The notes under the pieces were generated by a model that was not told the DNA's origin, made no database searches, and saw only the letters and a list, made by a program, of their open reading frames with translations. The position numbers and the translations under genes are program-made. DNA of 64,000 bases, from positions 1-64,000 of the forward strand of contig JBBELK010000330.1 in assembly GCA_037783545.1 (NCBI GenBank), written 5' to 3'. This DNA is from Henricia sp. BOLD:AAB3569 (Eukaryota; Echinodermata; Asteroidea; Spinulosida; Echinasteridae). Numbering within the stretch: position 1 is the first letter of the stretch; each line of letters begins with the position of its first letter. Positions 46,170-58,100 of the stretch are shown here, piece after piece.

Positions 46170-49100
46170 GTAAGACATTTCTTAACTTTTTTGGCAGATA
46201 ACGCTGCAAGGCCTACTGTTCTCAGACTTAGTAGAATGTAATACAAATCGAGTGCTGTCGCGGCATCTTGATTTTTATGGAAAAATTTGTATGCCCAGTT
46301 TCCGGACAGTTACAATACCGATCCAGTTAGCCATGTTAGCCCCGCGAGCAGGGCTTCGGAAAACCTCAGCCCTGTTTCCTAATCTGCACCAAATCTGTGG
46401 CAAACTCACGCAAATAAAATTTGTCCCATGGCTCCGATACTTCCTCAATAGGTGCACTCACCCCAGTTTGCAAATATTCCAAAGAGTACTCATCGATCCG
46501 ATGTCTAATTTCGGTGAAATCATGGGCAAACTTGAGACCCTCCGTGCGATAAAATACAGACGGTTTGCCCAAAAATCAAATATGCGCATGCGCGATAGCG
46601 GAGAGGTCAACACTAGACTGGTTCCACATCCTCAATTTACTTCCCTTTGTCGTATAAGATGAAGGGAAGTAAATATGAGGGAAGTAAATATGGCAAACTG
46701 TCTGTATTTTATCGCACGGAGGGTCTCAAGTTTGCCCACGATTTCACCGAAACTAGACATCGGATCGATGCGTACTCTTCGGAATATTTGCAAAGTGGGG
46801 TGAGTGCACCTATTGAGCAAGTATCAGAGCCATGGGACAAATTTCATTTGCGTGAGTTTGCCACAGATTTGGTGCAGATTAGGAAACAGGGCTGAGGTTT
46901 TCCGAAGCCCTGCTCGCGGGGCTACGATCCAGTAAGCTCCGCCCATTTTGGAATTGACCAATCACAGCCTCAGGTTGAGGTAACCAAAAAGTGGATCTCC
47001 ATTTTGGTTACCCGAGTCCTCAAAATTGTGCACAGAGCTACGGCGAAATGCAGCACGAGTGACGCAAAAACACCATAAACATCATTTTTATCAGCGCAGA
47101 GGACCCTCGCTAGGGACTTGGACATCTGTGACGTCATCGCGCGCGCACTGGGTACACTAATACTGGTCAGTTTCGCAGTGGATTTCTGCCGTATGCGAAG
47201 TGGCGCATCATAAAAAATGCGCTGTAAAACATCACAACATTGTTCAATTCCAACTTTTTTAATCTATAGGCCTACTAAAAATGAAAAAGACTTTCTGACG
47301 ATATTTATTTTTAAAACAATTTTTTGAAATATTTAAATTGGAACACAGCAAGATGTTTGTTTGACGGTGAGATTTCTGGTCCAAAAAGGGTAGTTTGTGT
47401 TGCGAAACAGACTTGTGAAACCAGTTACAGTTTAGGGAGATTGTTGTCTGTGTTTGTGAAAAATTTCAGTGTAAAAAACATGCACTTTGTTTGTTTGTTT
47501 TAGCCCACAAAAATGATTATCAGTTACTCTTTTTGAGCGTCGTCGAGTGCGTGGTTTTCATTCCAGGCGTAAATGTGTGCTATTACACATTGACAATGAT
47601 GTTGCGCGCCCCCATGTGTGCTACGTACTCCTGCTGCATTTAGGCTTTCGTGACAAAGCTTTAGTTTAGCAGAAAACGAGACAGCGTGTTGAACTAAGAC
47701 TGATCAGACTTGAAGTTGAGGAATTCTTCGCTGGCTTGGCGCAATATGTCACTGTGGGGGCGCTTCATACTGCATCGCATTCTTCCAGCTCTCTCCTACT
47801 CAGTTTACACAATTGGTTGTAGTGACCACGTATGTGTTTTGTGGAGACCAAAACGGCAGGGTAAAGTTAAGAACTCTTTTGTTAATAAAGAAGTCCGTCC
47901 ATTTCATGATTCGGGTATTAGGGCCTTTGGTTCATGGATTCAAAATCAAACTTGGGATGAAGTGTTACTTTGTCATGACCTTCAAAAAAAAACTGATGCC
48001 TTTTATGAAATGCTTGATAAGGCCCTTGATCTGTATTTTCCTGTTAAAAGGGTTCGTGGTCACCATAAAGATAAACCTTGGATTTCTCCTCATATTAAGA
48101 ATTTGCTCAATGACCGTCAGGCTGCTTATGCTTCTAACAATCGACAAAAATGGCGTACACTTAGAAACGCAGTAAAAAGGGAAATTGGGAAGGCCAAAGT
48201 TCATTATTATGCTAATAGAGTTAGAACCCTACAGCAAACTGATCCTAGAAAATGGCACCAACAAATTAAAGTTTTGACTAATGCTCAGAAAAAAGAGCTC
48301 AGGCTTCATGTTCTGGTATTGTGGATATTGATGTTAAAGGTAAAGCCAATGCAATTAATTATCATTTTGCTAGTGTGTCGGACAAACTTGAACCTTTAAA
48401 CTATTTTAAGTTGCCTGCCTTTTTACCTGCGAGTGAACCTGTGACTTATTTGTACCCTTGGGATGTATTTGCGGAGCTAAGGAAAATAAAAGCTACCAAA
48501 GCTAGCGGTCCAGATAAATTTCCCTCTAGGCTAGCCAAGGAATTCGCCTATGAATTAAGCGTTCCTTTAACGGATGTTATTAATTGTTCCTTTAATGTTG
48601 GGAAAGTTCCAGGGCAATGGAAGGAGGCAATTGTAGTACCAATTCCAAAACAATCCCCTCCCACTATTGAAAAACTCAGGCCTGTGTCACTTACTTCGGT
48701 TTTCGCTAAAATTGCTGAGGGTTTTATCACTCGTTGGGTTAGATCTGACATAAAAGATAAGGTTGATATCCGTCAATTTGGTAATATCGAAGGTGTCTCT
48801 ACTTCACATTACTTAATTAATCTTGTTCATTATCTTTTTCAGGGTGCTGATGAAGATAGTCGCAACGTTGGAACAGTGGTCCTGACGGACTTCTCTAAGG
48901 CTTTTGACCATGTAGACCACACCTGTCTTATTACAAAGATCATTGACATGGGAGTTCGCGGGGCCATTGTTCCCTGGATTTGCGACTTTCTTCATAACAG
49001 GCGACAATGTGTTAGATTTAGCAGTATTTTGTCAGATTATGTTTTTTTGAATGGAGGTGTCCCACAGGGAACCAAACTTGGCCCTTTATGTTTTCAAATC

Positions 49101-52100
49101 CTTGTTAATTCTGCCGCCCACGATGCGAGTACTAAATGTTGGAAGTATGTTGATGACCTGACATTTGCCGAGAATCGTTCTGCCAACAATCCAGGCTCTA
49201 TGCAGACTCAATTAGAAATTTTTCGTCTGTGGTCTGATGAGAATCATCTGAAATTAAATCCCAGCAAATGTCAGGCCATCCAAGTCTGCTTTAGAAAAAC
49301 TCCTCCTTTGTTTAGTAACCTACATATCGGTACAGTGAGAATTCCATACGTCTCTGAAGCTAAAGTTTTAGGGCTGTGGCTGCAAAATGACCTCAAATGG
49401 ACCGTTCATGTTAAAAAACTACTTGAAAAGGCCAACAAGAAATTGTTTCTGTTACGCACTTTGAAAAGATTTGGTTTTAATTTATTCGAGCTTATTACAG
49501 TGTATACTGGTTATGTCAGACCTGTCCTTGAATATGCTGACGTCATATGGCATTCTGGTCTCACATGTAAACAATCCGATGATATTGAATCCATTCAAAA
49601 GAGAGCTTGTAAGATTATATTGGGTCATAATTTCAATGGGTATGAGAACAGCCTTTATATTTGTAAACTTGAATCCCTGACCGATAGGAGATTAAGCCAT
49701 TGCATTACATTTGCCAAAACACTTGGTAAAAACATTCGCACTTCTTCCTTGTTGCCTCCAACCAGATTTGAGAACCATGGTAGACGTCTTAGAAACAGTC
49801 ACACAATTTCTCAGCTTTCTGTCAGAACCTCACGGTTTAAGAAAAGTCCCATTCCCTTTTTTATTGATATTCTGAATAAGTAAATTTCAGCACTTTTAAA
49901 CTTTGAATAGGGATTACCCTTGTCAGGTTATTATTATTATTATGTTAGGATGTGACGTGGTTATATGGTGTCTTATCTTTTGATGTATTATTTTTGTAAC
50001 ATACATGTAATTTGGCCGTTTGGCCACGAGGTGTATGAAATAAAATACCAATACCAAAAACCAAAAAATTATTTCGCGGAAAAATGGCCGATTTCTAAGA
50101 TGTATATCTCGGCAACCGCTTGCTCGATTAATGCGATGAATGCGATGAATGTTGTTTTGGAATTTACAGAAAATCTAATGTGAGATGATATTTTCAATCA
50201 AAATCAAACTTTGAAATTTTTTTTCAAGTCCCTACCATAGTGACAAGCAACGGAACAAAACTGTTGACCTCACCATGACGTGACACGTTGCAAGGGTATT
50301 ATCATATCATTTTAGGAAGAAGACTACTGTAAAAGCTGAAATATTTGCGGTGGTTTTATTTTCGCGCCTTTTGCGCACCAGACAGAGCCCGCGAAAATAT
50401 TGTTTGCAACAATTGTGGCGATCCCTGAAACAAAAGGTCGGCAACCCGATACAATACTAATCAGGTCATGACCTTGTTGTACTGTACTTGACACTGTTGC
50501 ATGCCCCTAGCGCGCCTATAGCTGTGTACACTTCACGTGCCTATAGCTGCACACAGCGCACACCTCGCTAGACCGCAACGTGCAATCACCCAGTGCGTGT
50601 TTAGGCTTGCCTATTTAACTACATGTAGGTCACGGTCGCACACTGTGAGCGCTACTGTGCTTGATAACCTACACATGTACGATTGACGCACTGTATTATT
50701 TATTAATCGATGGTAGGCCTGCATTCTTGAAAGTGTTTTTCTTACTAAATGTAATGTTAATGCGGCAATTCTGTGAATGTTAAGGTGACATAATTTCCAT
50801 CCGCGAAAATAACAACTCGCGAAATTGTCAGTGATGTTGAAATGCGCAAAAATATCTGTACACGAAAATATTGGCTTTTACAGTATTTGGGTGTGATTCT
50901 AATTTCGAGGCAAAATGACAACAATCCACTGTATGAAAGGGGTACCTTCTGTCCCTACGGGAAATCCCGTAGGGACAGAATCATTCTGTCTGGTGCTGAT
51001 GATACCGGTAGGTTGTGTGCCACAACCGGGCAGCACACCTGAACGAAGCAAGATGAATCTGATGATAACCTGAATACCTGATGGCAGCGATAATAATGGC
51101 AACAGCGCTTTAAAATGTTGACACTTTATGGTACTGACAGAAAAAAATAGTATTTTGGAGGGAGAGGGTCTTTAAAAATACCATTATCTCTGTAGAACTG
51201 TGAAAATGTTGACAAGTTTGGTCGGTCCCTTTATAGCCCTGTCACACTCTAATGCGATCAACCGGCGACCACTTTGCGCTCCCGGACTTTGACATTTTTC
51301 ACCAAAGCGCAGTGACATCGCCGAAAATTGTGAAATCCATGACGCCAGGGCCCAATTTCATAGAACTGTTTAACAGCCCATTTTCCGTTAACCGAGCGTC
51401 AGGCTATTTCATAGACATCGTTAACGGTAAGCAACTGAAAACCTGCCTTAACCGCAGAGCCAAATTTTGCCTAAGATAGTGACGCAACAATGTCGGTTTC
51501 CAAGCGCGCGCATGCTTAAGCACACCGCGGCCGTGAAATAGCCTTAATGTTAGCATAACTTTTCTGCTACAGTAAGCACACGTTTTCAGCTAGCGCTTAA
51601 GCAGCTCTATGAAATTGGCCCCTGGTAGCTACATGTACATGCTCTTTGACTCGCTTATTACGCTCTTACTGCAACCCTATGCGTTCCCAAAACAAGCACG
51701 CAAAAGAGGTTTGGTGCTCAAGGTACATGTAGCTTATGGCGACCCTCTCCCTTCCTTGACAGTTTCCGCAGCGTCACCAAATCGTTCTCAGAGACCTTAC
51801 TGTGCCTTGCCTCACGCAGTAGAAGCGCCAGCGTGATCGCGAGTGAGTGTGACAGGCGTACTGTACTGTACATGTACATGTATTAGCAGAAAAATCTACT
51901 TATGCAATTTGTTTTTTTGCTTTGCAAAAATGGGTTAGCAGTCGAAATTGTGTGCGATGTGTATTACATTCGATCAGTGTTCTGCTACTCTTGTTAAGAA
52001 TACAAGTTGACATACAATTTTGACTGCTAATCCATGTTTACATGTATGTACAGAGCAAATAAATTTTGGATTAAGCAATTTGTTTCTTCTAAACAGCTTA

Positions 52101-55100
52101 ATGAAATTGGCCCCTTGTTAAAACAAGAACCTTGCATTATCAGAAATGAAACAATGAAGAACACGGAATGAGCCTTTTTTGCGTGTTAACATAATTTGCA
52201 TAATAGCTGGCGCTCTGAATTCTTAACTTTCCAATAGAGGTGCAGTCTAGAAAGTCTAAACTTTTGTTGCTATGTGGTGCACGCCATTGCCTACCAACCA
52301 ACAGTCTGGTTGCTTTATGCCATTCTCTCTCATGGTGAACACAGTATTGTGTATTTCATACCTGCTGTGTGCACCACATAGCAACAAAAATTTAGTCTGC
52401 TCCAGTGGATACCAAGTGCGCATGTCAGTACACCAGACACTATCTAGTGAAACACGCAGAGAGCTGATTGTGACCTAAATTTTTTCCTTGTTATAAGTAG
52501 AATGTTGTATTAAAGGGACACACCGTCTTACTGTTTACATAATGTAGCGATCTAGCATCCTTGACAATCATTTTTCAATAGTCGTTAAAAAAAAATATAT
52601 ATTTTTTTCGTATACATTAAACAGAGATTTTAAGGAAATTACATGTACCTCCTGGAATCAACAGATAATGTAATTTTAAGATATACTTCCCACTTGCACT
52701 TTTGTCGCAAATGTTGCTTTTCTGTAGAAAAATCACGTTTTCTTCTTCAAAAATTGCCTTCAGTTAGTGCACAAGATAACCATTCACGCGCGCGCGCAGC
52801 GCCCTCTGTTGTCGCGCTTACGCACAGACCGCTCGCCACGTCATTTTGTGCATTACTTCATGCAGTAATTTTATCATTTATTTATCTCAGAAATGCAACA
52901 TTTGCGATGGGAGTGTCAGTGCATGGGAAGTATATTTTAGAATTGAATAAGCTATCGATTCCAATATATAAATTCACCGAAATCCGTGTTCAATGTATAT
53001 GAAAAAAAATCCAACAAAATATATTAAATGTCACGGAATTAACTAGAAATGTTTAAAATTAAAGGAGTGTGACCAGATCACTTTTTTTTACCCATAACTC
53101 CCCGGGACTTACCTTATGGGTCATGATATTTTTATATCATAACATCCGCTATTTTTTTCTGATTACGAAACTGAAACTCACGTGCTTCTAGGCCGCATAT
53201 TTCCGAGGATATCGTCGAAAATCCACCGATTATTTGTAAACTGATTTTCCAGTATCAACGTTTATCCGCTGAAAGTCGACTCGATAGTTTTGTTCAATTT
53301 TTTCACTGGAAATTGCGAATGTTTTCGGGTTTTTGGGACATGGGAGGTGTGTATGGGAGTTACTTGATAATATTGGTAAGTTACATCGAAAACTATTTTC
53401 CAGAAACTCTGGTCACACTCCTTTAACAAAAGAGACCAAATGTTGGGCTATTCGCTTTACCAGCCGTCGCGATGTATTATGTATCATGTGTTTGTAAATA
53501 AAGGTGGCGTTCAATATGCTCGACGCATCTTTAACCTTGTTTCCTTGTTTTACCTGACTCATCACACCTTGCATGATCCCCAGGTCAGCGCTGACTCGAG
53601 GAAGCAACTAGAACGCAACTAGTTGGTTTCTCCAACTTCCGCAATATGCTGTTTTTTTTCGGATATTATTTATCGCCACGAATCGAAGACGCGAAAATCT
53701 GAGAGATTTTCTCGTCAATATCAACACCCAGAAACCCTTCTTTTGAAATCTGTTGGAAGATTTGTGTACAAATAGGAAAATACGGTATGTAGCCTACATC
53801 GTGTTCGTAGGACATTATTTTCCAACAAGAAGAAAAACCAACTGCGAATGACAAGAGCAACTCGCACTTCGCACTGGTTTCTACAGCTGGAAATACATGT
53901 AAAACCAACTCGAAGACCACGTGATTTATCCGAACCAGAAATCTGGTTCGGATAAATCACGTGACCTTGATTTTCTGAAAAATGCTCAAATTTCCAAATT
54001 TGATGGATCTATTTAGTTTATTTCGGGAAAGACTTTCAGAATAATGTATGGGTCTATTTCGAGCCTAAGATAACCCAACAAGGCCGGTGTGTTCCTTTTG
54101 TCCTTATTAGGGAGGTTTGGCACCGTCACGGATACGGATACGTCATGGCTCTATGCGCTTCTCGTGATGCGTAACCATAGTGCACATGTTTTTATACGCG
54201 TGAATAACGGGTATCGGCCTCCAAATGCGTAGCATAAAAACAGATACCAGTTATGCAGATTTTTCACTTTTTTCGTGATGGATTAATAAATTGTATGCAT
54301 TTTGTTTCTTTGTGATGTATCTTCCATGAATACCGATCGAATTTAATGAGTCATGCCCACAAGAAAGTGAGAAAAATCAGCTAAAAACAAAGCCAAGCGC
54401 AGAGCAGATTTAGCAGATTGTATTCACACAGTGCGAAACCCAGTTCAGTGTGCACATCAGCATGAACGGTTACTGTTATCATATCCGTATTCGTCACCTT
54501 GCGAAACCCCTCCCTATTATCAAAGTTTGACTATACCGGTACACGTCGTATGCACATTGCTCTTGCCACTGCCTCTAGTGTTTGTGACGTTATTTCACAC
54601 TTGAACTTTGATGTTAAACACTTGAAAAGATTTTTTGATTTGCGTCAGATATTTGCACAATCCATGCAGGCACCATTTTCATATTTGTGTACATACACAT
54701 GATAAGCCAATTAAGTTTAAAAGATGCTGGTTTTTATTGGTTAATAATAAAAAATAGTTATAATGCATTCCATGTCTACTGACATACATGTACTTTTGTT
54801 TAAAAACTCCATCCTATGCATTTTCGGATAATTGACTATCCGAAATTCAAATAATTTACTATTCGATATTCGATCCGTGAACTTTTTCAAAAATGTTCGC
54901 AGTGTTATCTGAACCTTAAAGGCACAGGCTCGTCAGCAATGTGCATGCGCCAATTTCGTGTCACGAAATACGCAGCTCCATGCCTTTGCTATGGAGCTGC
55001 GTATTTCGTGGCACGAATTTGACGCGCGCGCATTGCCGATGAGCCTGTGCCTTTAAGTTGTTCGGAGTGTACTTCCCGCGTGGGTACTACCGGTATGCAG

Positions 55101-58100
55101 GATGTTTTCGATTCTTTCAGCAGCTGCCTCGTTGCATGCTCGATTTGTTTCTAGCCAATCTGGGATTACTTTAGGGGAAAAACTGAATGGGCGGGATCCA
55201 TTATACAAATTAAAATGTGAGGTCTATGGTTGGGGACGGTACACTTTTTGCATAAATTAATGTTGGCTCCGCCCTGTACGAGCCATAAGTCCCATGTTGT
55301 AACTTGTACACTGGACTGTGGTTGGACACAAAATGTGACATTAAAGAAAGCGACCGTTTCTGCAATGAAAAGGGCTGCGTTATTCAATAAAAACATCCTG
55401 TAATTCACCCACAGGATATTTATTATAAAGCACTTCCGAACTGGATGATATGTTTGGTTTGATCTGGGCCGGTTTGCACATGAAAAAAAAGGTCATACCG
55501 AATATTTGATTCAGTAAAATGCTGTTCGGACATTCGATGGAAGATCGAATATTCAAATATTCGATTCGTTTAGTACACCGCTAATTTCTGTGATGTTCAA
55601 GGGAAATTTTCTATCGTGTATATGGGAATTTGAACATTTGCGAATAAGCTTGAACATGTTGGACGATGTTCGAGCATGCACATTAATTTTAAAGGCAGAA
55701 CACATTCATGGTAAACCGTTACAAATGGTTTTATCTCCCTGTGTGATTGAAGATATGAATTATTAAAACCAACATGAGCAAAAATCAGCTGAGAAAACAG
55801 TCAAAAAAGACTTTACAGTCACTTCGCCCCAAAACCATTTCGCCCCGAACCACTTCGCCCTGAATCACAGCCTGTCATGCCTGTGCACGAAGTGTTTTGG
55901 GGCAAAGTGTTTTGGGGCGAAGTGGTGTAAGGGTGAAGTGGTTTTTGGGGCAAGGTGGCTTTTGGGGCGAAGTGGTTCAGGGCTAAGTGGTGCAGGGCAA
56001 AATGGTTTTGGGGCGAAGTGAATTTTCGTCTCATGAGACGAAAATTAATTGTTTTACTCATTTCTCAAAGACTATAGCACTTTAGACAAACCATTTCAGG
56101 GGAAGTTTTCTACGGTCATCGTGTTTATATTGTGTAAGTTAGGCGTAAATCTGTGAACGTTTTTTATTTTCGAGATACCAATCATGTATACTGCTTTTAA
56201 TTCTGATCAACTTCTCAACTCTTACCCTTTTTTTTAACCCTACATTACAACGATTTGTTTTCTCTTTTTAACTTTCCAGGCCAACTTTTTAGTATGCCAG
56301 ATCGTAGCTTTCATTTATTCCTGTCTGTTCAGGCGGTTCCTGAGCCCAAGTACTGCTTCGTCAACGTCCAGGCATATCGCTCAAATCACACTGGGATGTC
56401 TGCTGGCGTACATGTCTTTCGGATGGTGAGTTTTGCATGGTTTGAAAAGTAGACCCATGTCTAAGACCAGTCGTTTATAGCCGGCTATCCAACTTAGCCA
56501 GTCTCGGCTTAGTCACTGGTTTAGCCCATTGCAATAAACAAGTCTAACTGAAGTACGGCTGCGCCAGCAGAAAAACTCACACATCTTAATGGAAAGTGAC
56601 ACAGCCGGCTATACTTGCGTAATTTCAAGCCAAGCAAATGTCCTCACGAAGCCACTTGATGGCGCGTGCGCTCCAATGAAATTGACTGCGAAAGTTATCA
56701 AATAGCACGAAAACAAATACGGCATAATGACATGTGCGTTCTGTTCATCAAAAGTTACAAATGTTGCGCCGCGTCCAAAAATTATAGACTGATTATAGCC
56801 TGCTTGCCGCGGGCTTCAATTTTAAGACTGGTCTTAAATGCATAGTGCCGACCTGTCAATCAACCGAACCCGCCGACCAATCATAACAGAGCTAGCAGAT
56901 AATAATAATAATAATAATTTATTCATTTCTATAGCGCAAATTCCATACAAATATGTTCAAATGCGCTGTACATTTCATAAAATTACTAAGTTAAATCGTC
57001 TTAAACATTTCATTATTTTAAATTACAGAAAATAAATACACCAACAAACCGACATCACAAAAGCAAAATTAATAAAAAGCCATCTTAAACAAGTAAGTTT
57101 TTAACAGTGACTTAAAAATGGTAACACTACTAGCTCTTCTAATGTTAACCGGAAGGGCATTCCAGAGTATAGGGGCAGCATTAACAAAGGCACGATCCCC
57201 AAGAGTAACTTTGGTTCGGCGAGCAGGGTAACCCAAGAGAGTGCCATCATCAGAACTACGAAGACTGTAACGAGTAGAGGGCTTCTTGATAATAAGTTGG
57301 CTAAGATAGACTGGAGCTAATCCATAAAAACATTTATAAGTCAATAACAATATTTTAAAACTGATCCGAAACCGGACTGGAAGCCAATGAAGGCTAATCA
57401 ACAATGGTGTCACATGACAAAATTTATAAGATTTACTAACAAGCCGAGCACAGGCATTGTGCACACGTTGAAGTTTGCTAATCTGACAGTCAGGTAAGCC
57501 ATATAAAAGGCCATTACAGTAATCTAATCGGCTGGAAATGAATGCATGAATCAATGTTTCAGTAGATTTAGTGGTCAAATATTTCCTAATACGCCTAATG
57601 TTATGTAAATAGTAGAATGAACTTGAACAAACCTTAGTAATATGAGTACTCATGGACATATGCTGATCGAACCATGAACCCAAGTTTCGAACAATGGGTA
57701 CTGGTGATACCCTGCAATTACCAACATGAATAGAATCAATATTAACTTTAGACAACTGCTGATAGGTCCCAATAATCATAAATTCAGTTTTACTGTCATT
57801 GAGCATTAAGCCATTGACCAACATCCATTCCCGTAGATCCTGAATACAACTCTCCATGGCTACAAGCAGATGTCACCCACATACATGTAGGTCAAAGTGC
57901 ACTGTACGCTCACAACAACATGATCACGCGATATGTTCTGCAGGCCCCATACAATTTGTACAGTGTTGTATGCGACGATCCGGGTGAATTTTTGGTTTCA
58001 AGGCCGGTCGTTTTGTTGTTCAAAGGTACGAAAGCTATATTTCGTGATGATATGATATCCCTGTATTACTGGCCCTTTACTCAGTGTGTTTTAAGATAAC

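Larger units (their letters stand above)
47780..50075 (+). mobile_element. CR1/Jockey-type LINE, 5'-truncated, sense to the host gene
   Basis: The copy starts inside the endonuclease (GCSDHVCVL, the last endonuclease motif, near 47818) and runs through linker, reverse transcriptase and a roughly 190-bp 3' UTR ending ataaaataccaataccaaaaacc. The 5' border is approximate. Truncation at the 5' end is normal for LINEs. It sits in intron 1 of the MBOAT-like gene. Confidence 0.85.
46170..56279 (+). other. MBOAT1/2-like intron 1, 10.1 kb, transposon-rich
   Basis: It begins GTAAGA and ends ctttttaactttccag. It holds a large foldback element, a CR1-type LINE on the sense strand, several TIR elements and short palindromes, each listed separately. 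Stretches 46170-46318, 46938-47779, 50076-50324, 51626-52260, 52390-53058, 53427-54105 and 55057-55819 show no gene I can support. Confidence 0.75.

Noticed and set aside
45945-46241. A 98-codon single-exon gene around exon 1
   Set aside because: The frame runs past the GTAAGA donor; only the part from 46095 to 46169 matches the acyltransferase family.
55819-56061. 80-codon minus-strand frame rich in HFAP/SPQN repeats
   Set aside because: It is a translation of the GGGGCGAAGTGG motif cluster, and its orientation switch makes a real protein unlikely.
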